Part shown: positions 1 through 5,838 of the stretch, one piece after another
Numbering within the stretch: the first letter of the stretch is position 1
Layout: each line of letters opens with the position of its first letter
The notes under the pieces: model-generated
Database searches by the model: none
The model's input: only the letters and a program-made list of their open reading frames with translations
What the model was told of the DNA's origin: nothing
Source of the DNA: Verrucomicrobiales bacterium
GTDB lineage: Bacteria; Verrucomicrobiota; Verrucomicrobiia; Limisphaerales; UBA9464
Direction of reading: 5' to 3'
DNA length: 5,838 nucleotides
Assembly: GCA_003445095.1 (NCBI GenBank)
Contig: DLVS01000752.1
Coordinates: forward strand, 1-5,838
Translations under genes and position numbers: made by a program

Positions 1-1894
1 ACCAGAGCTTGATCATGGCCTCGGAAGCATAATCAGTGACCGGCCGGGTGAAGTTGAAGATGCAGCCCGATTGGGTAGCGACCAGATCCTTGTCCAATTC
101 AATCGTGCTCGGGTCCGTCGGACCGGTGCTGATATGAAGGATTTGCTTGATCTTGGTCCCCGGCTGTATCGGGCTGTCCTGACCCGCTGGCGGAAACCCT
201 TGAACCGAAAAACCGGGCTCCAGTAGTTGGACTTGCGTTACATCTGCGTTCTCACTCAGCGTCAGAATATTGCCCGATGAGGTCGTCCCTTGGCCTCCAA
301 TACTAATCGTGATGAGATTCGTCCCACCGCTCGACAGCATGTAATGGTTGGCTTGCACGTCATAACTCGACTTGGCGCCGGCCAAGGGGCTCTGTGCGAA
401 AACATTTTGTCCCGCAGGAATCTTGACTTCGCCGCTCGCATCCGGGGGCATGTTGTAGATCGGCCAACCGTTGGTACCAAAGTACGTCCCTAATAAATTG
501 TTGGGAGCAGCCGTAAATGCCTTGATCTTGGTTTGGAGTTGTTCGGACGTGTTCGTGGAGCCGATCCAACCGTAAGGACCGGGATTCTGGGTAAAGGGAG
601 TTGGTGGCGCCGGTACCGGAACATCAAGGGCTTCCATGGCAACCGGGAGGAACAAGCTATCAACATAAGAGACATCATAGTTTACGAGGGTGACTTTCTG
701 GCTGCTCGGAATCTGATTGTCGGTGCGCGCATTGATTTGGGGATTACTAAGGTATTTTTCATCTCTAAACGTCCATTCCACAAGTTGGTCTGGAGAATCA
801 AGTGCCGGGGCAACGAGGGCAGAACGATACCACATGACCACTCCGTTGGTCCGGGGATCAGACAGGTCATTGACATTAGAGTCTGCCGGTTCCGCCGCTA
901 CGATAACGCGCTGCGAGTTAAGATTGTAGTTGTAGGGGTTGGGATCTCCAGCGGCCGGCGTCATGTACCGCCCGTCCGTCGCAATGCCCATGCGCGCCGC
1001 ATTCCAGAAAACTAGCGGGACCCGAATCGTGATTGTTTGGCCGCTTTGCAGGCCGAAATAGTAGTCGTTGTTGGTTCCTTGATAGCCAATGTAACCTCGA
1101 TATTCCGTCTTTGGCGGGTCGTAGGGATCGTACAAACCTACGGTAATGCCCGTGGTTTCGGCTTCGTTCCCATCTCGCACTACCGGATAAACGGTGTAAG
1201 GAGTGTTATTTTTGATGGCGATTGTCTTCAGCGGTATCGCATTTCCATCTGTATCCGCTGCATAAACAAGTAACTTCTGAACCAGCGATTTGTGAGGGTC
1301 GGTGGGAAATGGATCGAAGGGCGTGTTGTTCGTCGGCATGGGGTACTCAGGCCGGCCAGCAAGGAAGATGTCGTAGGTGAATGGATCGGTGCCGGCATGG
1401 TATTCGTCGAGCGTCGAACGACGGTCGCCATCGGGATCCCGTGTCGCGTCGCTGGGGTCGAGCGGATTGAGTCTTGGCTCCCGAGTAAGTTCGTAAACGT
1501 CGTCGGTTCCGTCGCCATCCGAGTCCCGGGGCGTCGCGACAGGTACTTGATCCACTCGATAGAACCGCGCTGCGCTCGCTAGCGGCCACTCCGGGTCCGT
1601 CAGATCGACAACAAGGGGGTTATCCGGGGGAGGCTCTAGGGCTAGAGCGGTGGGCAACCGAACCGCATTGAGTTCGTCTCCGCGATAGAGAATGGAGTAC
1701 GCCCCTGGGGCGGACGGAACGCGAACCACGGCGCGTCCCTCGGTGTCGAAGCGAACATCCGTAACGACCAGCGCGTGCTGCGCCTGGATGCACCAGCATA
1801 GCCATGTCAGGCACGCTAGCATCAAGCGGGAGGAGGAAGCCCTAGGGCCGACGTTAAATCTGATGGGTATCATGTTGTTGGCAGGCGGTTTCAT
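1..1894 (-). CDS. Large secreted protein with calcium-binding TSP3-like repeats and a GH64/thaumatin-like beta-rich body (3' end outside window)
   Basis: The frame is open for 631 codons to the left edge, so the C-terminus is missing. Residues 1-41 look like a Sec signal peptide: basic R12, R18 and R23, then a hydrophobic stretch from L24, with likely cleavage after A38 or A41. An aspartate-rich calcium-binding repeat begins at D124 (DSDGDGTDD) and a second spans 153-171 (DPDGD...LDEYHAGTDP). A beta-rich region follows: IAIKNNTPYTVYP at 225-237, VPLVFW at 292-297, EWTF at 373-376, and VNYDVSYVDSLFLPVAME at 404-421. The order 'INN...VP...EWTF...VSxVDxxxLP' recalls GH64 beta-1,3-glucanases and thaumatin-like proteins. 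That is inference from motif order; I cannot name catalytic residues, and a non-enzymatic role is possible. The later region (YFGTNGWPIYN at 471-481) is unassigned. ATG at 1894 is chosen because an in-frame TGA lies just upstream (1912-1910) and a weak CAGG precedes it; ATG at 1873 is the alternative. No operon partner is visible. Confidence 0.85.
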   Translation of the reverse strand, partial: MKPPANNMIPIRFNVGPRASSSRLMLACLTWLCWCIQAQHALVVTDVRFDTEGRAVVRVPSAPGAYSILYRGDELNAVRLPTALALEPPPDNPLVVDLTDPEWPLASAARFYRVDQVPVATPRDSDGDGTDDVYELTREPRLNPLDPSDATRDPDGDRRSTLDEYHAGTDPFTYDIFLAGRPEYPMPTNNTPFDPFPTDPHKSLVQKLLVYAADTDGNAIPLKTIAIKNNTPYTVYPVVRDGNEAETTGITVGLYDPYDPPKTEYRGYIGYQGTNNDYYFGLQSGQTITIRVPLVFWNAARMGIATDGRYMTPAAGDPNPYNYNLNSQRVIVAAEPADSNVNDLSDPRTNGVVMWYRSALVAPALDSPDQLVEWTFRDEKYLSNPQINARTDNQIPSSQKVTLVNYDVSYVDSLFLPVAMEALDVPVPAPPTPFTQNPGPYGWIGSTNTSEQLQTKIKAFTAAPNNLLGTYFGTNGWPIYNMPPDASGEVKIPAGQNVFAQSPLAGAKSSYDVQANHYMLSSGGTNLITISIGGQGTTSSGNILTLSENADVTQVQLLEPGFSVQGFPPAGQDSPIQPGTKIKQILHISTGPTDPSTIELDKDLVATQSGCIFNFTRPVTDYASEAMIKLW

Positions 1895-2212
1895 GTTTGG
1901 CCTGGACGTTCACTTATCCGCGTAAAGCGGCTGACGCAAGGAGGGAAGACCGCTATCGGCAAGGAATCATCGGTTTTGAAGACGTTGCCGGTCGAATACT
2001 CTCAATCAGCATCCTACAGGGCGGCGGTTATGCCCACGTCGCTCTCCATGAACCGGTGTCCTAAGCTCAAACCCAAGCAAGCCATGTTCACCGCACGCCC
2101 ACCTCCATCCTCGGCCGCCGAAGAATTCTATTTTCGGGGTAACCTGTAGTTATTCATCACACGGGACGAGCTTACTGCGCAATCAGAACGTGTTCCTGAT
2201 TTCCATTTTCGA
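1895..2212. other. Intergenic region upstream of the secreted-protein gene
   Basis: No reading frame in this stretch looks like protein. It must hold the promoter of the minus-strand secreted-protein gene, but I see no convincing -35/-10 pair. The best attempt (TTGCGT at 1939-1934 and TAAGTG at 1916-1911, spacer 17) matches the sigma-70 consensus poorly. Small hairpins occur at 1919-1931 (CCGC/GCGG) and near 2114-2124 (TCGG/CCGA). The strongest structure is the palindrome at 2181-2201, listed separately. Confidence 0.6.
2181..2201. terminator. Hairpin-forming imperfect palindrome, possible terminator or operator
   Basis: The left arm AATCA-GAAC pairs with GTTC-(C)-TGATT, giving nine base pairs with one bulged C around a central GT. 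Its edge lies 11 nt past the stop codon of the small minus-strand ORF ending at 2213, which is where a terminator would sit. On the minus strand no T-tract follows. On the plus strand a loose T-rich run (TTTCCATTTT) does. The stem is only moderately GC-rich, so a protein-binding site is an equal possibility. The palindrome is seen directly; its function is inferred. Confidence 0.35.
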
Positions 2213-2398
2213 TCACGTGTGGCCGAGCCCATCATAGGAACTGCGGCGCAACGGTGGCGACAGTGTTCGAAAGGACTCGAGTTTGGTGATCAACTCGTCC
2301 GCCGTGAGCGGTTGGGTGGGTTTGGCCGGGACTTCGACTCGACCAACAGGTGGAAGTGATCGGAGAGGACGCAGCGGGTCAGGTCCACTCTGTCCCAC
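2213..2398 (-). CDS. Small hypothetical protein, 61 aa (doubtful)
   Basis: I do not recognise this protein. A GTG start at 2398 is preceded by a perfect AGGAGG (2408-2403 on the minus strand), with a rather short 4-nt spacer. The frame extends upstream to a TTG at 2434, but that start would bypass this strong site. The product is proline- and arginine-rich at its N-terminus (DPLRPLRSLPP), followed by one plausible amphipathic helix (LTADELITKLESFRTL). There are no membrane segments or cysteines. It is divergent from the AbrB-like gene at 2472, and a 9-bp palindrome follows its stop codon. Divergent placement next to an antitoxin-like gene could be coincidence. The case for a real gene rests only on the ribosome-binding site, the helix and the trailing palindrome. 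Confidence 0.3.
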   Translation of the reverse strand: MGQSGPDPLRPLRSLPPVGRVEVPAKPTQPLTADELITKLESFRTLSPPLRRSSYDGLGHT

Positions 2399-2426
2399 TG
2401 GCCCTCCTAAAATTGTCGTTTCAGAA

Positions 2427-2448
2427 ATAGTCAATCTTGACGGACTAT
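2427..2448. promoter_or_regulatory. Inverted repeat upstream of the AbrB-like gene, candidate operator
   Basis: ATAGTC (2427-2432) and its exact complement GACTAT (2443-2448) flank a 10-bp spacer, so arm centres are 16 bp apart, close to one and a half helical turns. A TTGAC-type -35-like hexamer occurs on each strand inside the element (TTGACG at 2437-2442 plus; TTGACT at 2434-2429 minus), though neither has a good -10 at normal spacing. AbrB/MazE-type antitoxins commonly bind palindromes in their own promoter, so an autoregulatory site is plausible. Six-base arms can also arise by chance. Confidence 0.35.
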
Positions 2449-2457
2449 CCTAAAAAG

Positions 2458-2462
2458 TAAGG
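2458..2462 (+). promoter_or_regulatory. Ribosome-binding site of the AbrB-like gene
   Basis: TAAGG lies 9 nt before the GTG at 2472, and an in-frame TAA at 2451-2453 closes the frame upstream. This supports the GTG start, which also places the AbrB domain at the usual distance from the N-terminus. Confidence 0.5.
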
Positions 2463-2471
2463 CTTCAAAAC

Positions 2472-3041
2472 GTGAGTGCGACTTCAAAAGTTGACAGCGT
2501 TTGGTTCACCACCAAGGGGCAGGTTGTGATCCCGGCGTGGCTGCGCCGCGAGTTTCACGTTGAGAACGGAACCAAGGCCGTCGTCCAGTCTACCCCTGAA
2601 GGCATCCTGCTCAAGCCTGTGACTCGCTGGGCCATTGACCGTGGCCACGGCCTGCTGAAACGCGTGCCTAACTACTCTTTGTTTGGCGCCTGCCCGCAAC
2701 TTAATATCACGGTCCCAAAGACGGCTACAGCCCAGACAATGGATCGTATTAACCACAGTACAAGAGAACCAGTAGGCCGCAAAAGTAGCCCCGGCTCAGG
2801 GTTTAGTGGGGACAGCACGCATGTCATAGGATTCAAACAAGCAAATCCAAACAATGCGAAAACAGCCCTTCCGACCACGAGTGAGTCGTTCGAGAATGTC
2901 CCAGCAGGCCGGCTACTGTCGGACGCAGAGCAGCAGACAAGAAGGTTTGAAATCGACGCCGCCAGGAGGTCTCTGCAAAGGCGTTTCGAGCGGGGCCCTC
3001 AAGGGCGGAAGTGTAGTTTCCGTGAGTTGCCGGAGGGATAA
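2472..3041 (+). CDS. AbrB/MazE/SpoVT-type antitoxin-like protein with a non-homologous C-terminal run-on
   Basis: Residues 10-65 match the swapped-hairpin AbrB/MazE/SpoVT DNA-binding family: FTTKGQVVIPAWLRREF (12-28), then GTKAVV and the strand EGILLKPVT (43-51). Antitoxins of this kind (VapB/MazE class) bind DNA and neutralise a partner toxin. They are usually about 70-95 residues, with a charged toxin-binding tail after a segment like GLLKR (60-64). Here that tail is absent: from about residue 66 (position 2667) the frame continues for 124 residues of low-complexity, arginine- and serine-rich sequence that does not resemble a domain and overlaps a repeat-like stretch. The simplest reading is an antitoxin truncated by a rearrangement and reading into non-coding DNA. 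No PIN-domain or other toxin gene follows in any frame. The AbrB assignment is strong; that the 189-residue product is functional is doubtful. Confidence 0.6.
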   Translation: MSATSKVDSVWFTTKGQVVIPAWLRREFHVENGTKAVVQSTPEGILLKPVTRWAIDRGHGLLKRVPNYSLFGACPQLNITVPKTATAQTMDRINHSTREPVGRKSSPGSGFSGDSTHVIGFKQANPNNAKTALPTTSESFENVPAGRLLSDAEQQTRRFEIDAARRSLQRRFERGPQGRKCSFRELPEG

Positions 3042-3197
3042 ACCGTCGGTAGTCTGCAACCACAAACAGGTTCAAGCGGAGGGGTGAGCCTGACGTTGGT
3101 GAAATAAGTTCGATAACGGGCAATAGGAAGGCGAAGGGACAACTATTCAGTGATTCTCGAGCGAATTTCGGGCCGGGCAGGAGGACTAAATCTAAGT
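2667..3197. other. Probable non-coding stretch with repeat-like character
   Basis: Past the AbrB domain I see no protein-like sequence on either strand, although frames stay open: the AbrB frame to 3041 on the plus strand, and 2833-3201 on the minus strand starting with a TTG that overlaps the DUF1501 stop. GGAGG occurs four times on the plus strand (2965, 3032, 3078, 3180), and a short hairpin GCCC-TCAA-GGGC lies at 2995-3006. The minus-strand translation (for example ADYRRFIPPATHGNY) is like spurious peptides I associate with intergenic repeats in Verrucomicrobiota, but that recollection is unverified. The 3' end of the DUF1501 transcript lies here; no classical terminator is seen. Confidence 0.35.
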
Positions 3198-4673
3198 TCA
3201 AACCCGGATTCCCTCGATGACCTCGGGTTCAATGACTCCGGTGAGCTTTTGATCGAGCCCGCCGTAGAAGTAAGTGAGCTTGCGATAATCTAATCCCATC
3301 ATATGAAGGATCGTCGCGTGCAGATCGCGAATGTGGTGTTTGTTTACGGCCGCTTCATGGCCCAGTTCGTCGGTTTCACCGTAGCTCCCGGGCTTCACAC
3401 CGCCGCCGGCTAGCCAATAGGTGAATCCCTTGGGATTGTGGTCGCGCCCGTCCGCAGATCCCTGCGAGAGCGCTTGCCGGCCGAATTCGCCACCCCAGAC
3501 CACTAGCGTTTCCTCCAGGAGTCCGCGTTGTTCGAGGTCGCGCAGGAGTGCCGCGATGGGCTTATCGATTTCGGGGCAATGAATTTTGAGATTTTCTTCG
3601 ACGCCATTGTGCGCGTCCCAGTTCTGCTGCTGATGCCCGCCGCCATGGTAAATCTGGACAAACCGAACCCCGCGCTCCACGAGCCGCCGCGCGACCAAGC
3701 ATTGGCGTCCGAACGGCGCCGGTCCGAGCGCAATGGGATGGTCGGTTTTCGGATCATTCAGTCCGTACATCTCCTTGATCGCCGCGGATTCACGAGTCAA
3801 ATCGAGTGCTTCGGGAGCGGTGGTTTGGAGTTGGAAGGCCAATTCGTAGTTGGCGATGCGTGCGGACAACTCCGAATAACCCGCGTGGCTGGCCAGGTGC
3901 TCGGCGTTGAGCGCGTTCGCGGTCGAAATCAAATCGCGCTGCATAGGAGCCGTGAGGCCGGAAGCGCTGTCGAGATTCAAAATCGGTTGCCCGCTCGCGC
4001 GGAACACGGTGCCTTGGTACGCCGCCGGCATGAAGCCGCTCGACCAATTGGCGGCGCCACTGATCGGCCCGCCGCGCGGGTCGAGCATCACCACGTAACC
4101 GGGTAGGTTTTGGTTCACCGAACCGAGCCCGTAACTCAGCCAGGATCCCATCGATGGGTAACCCTGGATGATACGTCCGCTGTTCATCTGCAACATCGCC
4201 GAACCGTGCGCGAAGCTGTCGGAGTACAGCGATTTAATCACCGCGAGTTTGTCCATCTGCGTCGCCAGATACGGCAGTGCGTCGGAGCACCATTGGCCGG
4301 ATTGGCCGAATTGCTTAAAAGTGCGTTTCGAGCCGAGCAGCTTGCCGGCCGCGACATTCCGACGGCGTTGCTCGAGGTTCGCAGTTTGGCCGTGTCGCTT
4401 CTGGAGTTCGGGTTTGAAGTCGAACAGGTCCATCTGCGATGGACCGCCATACATGAAGAGAAAGATGCAGGATTTGGCTCGCCCGGGTAGATGGGCGGGA
4501 CGCGGAGCCATCGGCAAGATCCCGGGCGTCGCGGCCATTACCTTTGAACCGAAAAAGCCATCTTGCTCCAGCAACCCGGCGAGAGCCACTCCGGCGAAGC
4601 CTGCCCCCATTTGCCAAAGAAATTCGCGCCGGGTGCCGGCACACAGACTTCGTTGGGGCGACAGTTGGCTCAC
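3198..4673 (-). CDS. DUF1501 family protein, Tat-exported, alkaline-phosphatase/sulfatase-like fold
   Basis: This is a complete 491-residue protein, within the normal size for DUF1501. A twin-arginine signal is visible: TRREFLWQMG (14-23) followed by a hydrophobic GAGFAGVALAGLL segment, so export folded to the periplasm is expected. Family hallmarks follow in order: FMYGGPSQMDLFD (73-85), HGGGHQQQNWDAH (343-355), WGGEFGR (393-399), GRDHNP (409-414), the glycine-rich WLAGGGVK, and HHIRDLHATILHMMGLD near 446-462. The conserved Asp and His residues in these motifs fit the metal-binding sites of the alkaline phosphatase/sulfatase superfamily; catalytic activity and substrate are unproven. The GTG at 4673 is the only reasonable start: an in-frame TGA lies 12 bases upstream and the Tat motif falls at the normal depth. 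No Shine-Dalgarno is evident. The gene begins 5 nt after the DUF1553 stop, implying translational coupling. Confidence 0.93.
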   Translation of the reverse strand: MSQLSPQRSLCAGTRREFLWQMGAGFAGVALAGLLEQDGFFGSKVMAATPGILPMAPRPAHLPGRAKSCIFLFMYGGPSQMDLFDFKPELQKRHGQTANLEQRRRNVAAGKLLGSKRTFKQFGQSGQWCSDALPYLATQMDKLAVIKSLYSDSFAHGSAMLQMNSGRIIQGYPSMGSWLSYGLGSVNQNLPGYVVMLDPRGGPISGAANWSSGFMPAAYQGTVFRASGQPILNLDSASGLTAPMQRDLISTANALNAEHLASHAGYSELSARIANYELAFQLQTTAPEALDLTRESAAIKEMYGLNDPKTDHPIALGPAPFGRQCLVARRLVERGVRFVQIYHGGGHQQQNWDAHNGVEENLKIHCPEIDKPIAALLRDLEQRGLLEETLVVWGGEFGRQALSQGSADGRDHNPKGFTYWLAGGGVKPGSYGETDELGHEAAVNKHHIRDLHATILHMMGLDYRKLTYFYGGLDQKLTGVIEPEVIEGIRV

Positions 4674-4678
4674 AACAG

Positions 4679-5838
4679 CTAATCAACGTACACGACTTCG
4701 TTCAAATTCAGCAGAAGGAGACAAAACGCTTGCCGCGCGCGACGCTCGGGCTCGGCCAGTTGTCGGTCTCGAATGAGGAACGGTTCCACGCCCTCGGGAT
4801 GTAACACGAGATCGTCAATGCTCAGCGCGGCACCCCAGCAACGCGCGCCGATTTGGCCCGCCTCGAGAATTGACTGGGGATCGGTGAATTCGATGGCCGG
4901 AGCCAACGCGTCTCCCAGCCAGACGCGAATGGTTGCACTCTCGAACTGAATCTTGAGCGGCAGACTCCGCGCGCTGGGAATATCTGCTGGAACTTGAACG
5001 AGTGTGGAAGGCTCACCGGCCTGGCGGCGAAGAGAGAGGCGTTGTTCACGCGGCTCCAACACCACCTCGTAGCCGATCACGTTGGTCTCCTTCGTCGAGG
5101 CGCGAAAGAGCATGCCTGCCGATTCGCAGGCGGGGTGCAGGAATACTTTCGCTTCAATGACGCCGTTCGAGCAGCCCGGGACAGTCGCCAACGCGAAGGG
5201 CCCGCGGTCGCGCTCCACTGAGCGAATGCTTTCATAGGGCGCCGACCAGAGTCCGCGATAAAACTCCCACCCTGACTTCGGCCCCGACAGAAAATTCTCC
5301 GGCTTCAGAGTGTCCATATAGCTCACGGCGAGCGAAGCGGGCACGTCGGGGTAAAAGGTGAGTCGGTTGGTCAGCGCAGCGAAATCCTCCCGCTGTCGGG
5401 CAATAAAATCGCCGGCGATTTTTTGCTCGTGGACCTTGGGATCGCGACCCACCGCAAGCTGGAACCCGCGACGAATGAACGCGTCATCGAGCGACGTCGG
5501 GGGCGCCGATTTCACGGCGCACTCGCTTTCCAACCGTTCGGCCAAGGCTTCGGCCTGGTCCTGCATAAACGCGTCGTTTAGCAACAGTAGCGCTTGGGGC
5601 GCAACTGAAGTCACTGGACGCTCACTGAGGGGAGAGGTGGTATTACTATAATCGAAGTTATCGAGCATCGGTACGGGCATTGTGCGACGCACATAGGCGT
5701 AGAGGCTGCGGCGTGATAGTTCTTCCGGACTCGAAATTTCCCAATCGAGGCCCGGGCGAGATTGGCCGGCGAGTACTTCTCCGCTCAAACGCGGAAAGAA
5801 TCCACGTCCGCCTGGGCGTGGATTCAGCGTCCCCGCGA
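4679..5838 (-). CDS. DUF1553 (PSD1) protein, C-terminal part, with an inserted LamG/CBM66-like beta-sandwich domain (5' end outside window)
   Basis: The frame is open to the right edge; 385 residues of the C-terminus are present, and the expected DUF1549 and cytochrome-c-like N-terminal parts lie outside. The first residues carry DUF1553 hallmarks: LNPRPGGRGFFPRLSGEVL, AGQSRPGLDWE, RRSLYAYVRRTMPVPMLDNF and TSVAPQALLLLNDAFM. From roughly 5271 down to 4807 the protein departs from the core and reads as a concanavalin-like sandwich, from GWEFYRG through GMLFRAS and IRVWLGD to ALSIDDLVL, similar to LamG, CBM66 or 3-keto-disaccharide-hydrolase-type domains. The typical DUF1553 end then resumes (QAFCLLLLNLNEVVYVD, stop at 4679). 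The insert probably binds glycan or protein; that is inference. These proteins are envelope-associated in Planctomycetota and Verrucomicrobiota and are usually paired with DUF1501, as here. No biochemical role is established. Confidence 0.9.
   Translation of the reverse strand, partial: AGTLNPRPGGRGFFPRLSGEVLAGQSRPGLDWEISSPEELSRRSLYAYVRRTMPVPMLDNFDYSNTTSPLSERPVTSVAPQALLLLNDAFMQDQAEALAERLESECAVKSAPPTSLDDAFIRRGFQLAVGRDPKVHEQKIAGDFIARQREDFAALTNRLTFYPDVPASLAVSYMDTLKPENFLSGPKSGWEFYRGLWSAPYESIRSVERDRGPFALATVPGCSNGVIEAKVFLHPACESAGMLFRASTKETNVIGYEVVLEPREQRLSLRRQAGEPSTLVQVPADIPSARSLPLKIQFESATIRVWLGDALAPAIEFTDPQSILEAGQIGARCWGAALSIDDLVLHPEGVEPFLIRDRQLAEPERRARQAFCLLLLNLNEVVYVD

Noticed and set aside
533..1015. 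160-codon open frame on the plus strand
   Set aside because: It lies wholly antisense to the secreted-protein gene, whose frame has a signal peptide and recognisable motifs; the plus-strand product is arginine-rich and domain-free.
1911..1939. Possible promoter of the secreted-protein gene (TTGCGT, 17 bp, TAAGTG, minus strand)
   Set aside because: Only about half of the consensus bases match in each box, so it is not distinguishable from chance.
2437..2465. Possible sigma-70 promoter of the AbrB-like gene starting at TTGACG
   Set aside because: The -35 match is good, but no acceptable -10 occurs at 15-18 bp spacing, and it would leave almost no leader before the start codon.
2667..3197. Toxin gene (PIN/VapC or MazF type) downstream of the AbrB-like gene
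   Set aside because: No frame on either strand shows a PIN-type DTN start motif or other toxin signature.
2833..3201. 122-codon minus-strand frame whose TTG start overlaps the DUF1501 stop codon
   Set aside because: The overlap suggests an operon gene, but there is no ribosome-binding site, the start is a weak TTG, and the product has no domain-like pattern; a translated intergenic repeat is likelier.
3528..4776. Long plus-strand open frames (3528-4106 and 4168-4776)
   Set aside because: They are antisense to the DUF1501 gene, whose motifs are unmistakable; open antisense frames are expected opposite GC-rich coding sequence.

Overview
The window most likely comes from a Verrucomicrobiota bacterium (Pedosphaeraceae/Limisphaerales-like); Planctomycetota is the main alternative. 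The reasons are a PSD1-type DUF1553 protein followed by a Tat-exported DUF1501 protein, and a large secreted protein with calcium-binding 'DxDGDG...EYxxGTDP' repeats. Both are typical of these phyla. The taxonomic call is inference; no rRNA or tRNA gene is visible.

Layout, left to right. (1) Positions 1-1894, minus strand: one uninterrupted reading frame of 631 codons that runs off the left edge. It encodes a secreted protein with a signal peptide, two aspartate-rich repeats and a beta-rich body resembling the GH64/thaumatin-like fold. I checked the whole frame codon by codon and found no stop. (2) Positions 1895-2212: no convincing gene, but a strong imperfect palindrome at 2181-2201. (3) Positions 2213-2398, minus: a small doubtful ORF with a strong AGGAGG and a GTG start. 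(4) Positions 2427-2448: an inverted repeat between the small ORF and a divergent plus-strand gene. (5) Positions 2472-3041, plus: a gene that starts as a clear AbrB/MazE-type antitoxin for about 65 codons, then runs into sequence that does not look like protein. (6) About 2830-3190: an intergenic-looking stretch open on both strands, with four GGAGG motifs, possibly a dispersed repeat. (7) Positions 3198-5838, minus: a two-gene operon in which the 3' end of a DUF1553 (PSD1) gene is followed after 5 nt by a complete DUF1501 gene.

The DUF1553 and DUF1501 genes are very probably co-transcribed and translationally coupled, and their products are expected to work together in the periplasm or cell envelope; the exact reaction is not established. 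The secreted protein appears to be its own transcription unit. The AbrB-like gene has no toxin gene beside it and looks like an orphan or decaying antitoxin. No phage, transposase, CRISPR array or stable RNA gene was recognised, and I found no clear-cut new defence or mobile system. The best leads are the unclassified secreted protein, the beta-sandwich domain inserted in the DUF1553 tail, and the disrupted antitoxin with its palindromic upstream region.
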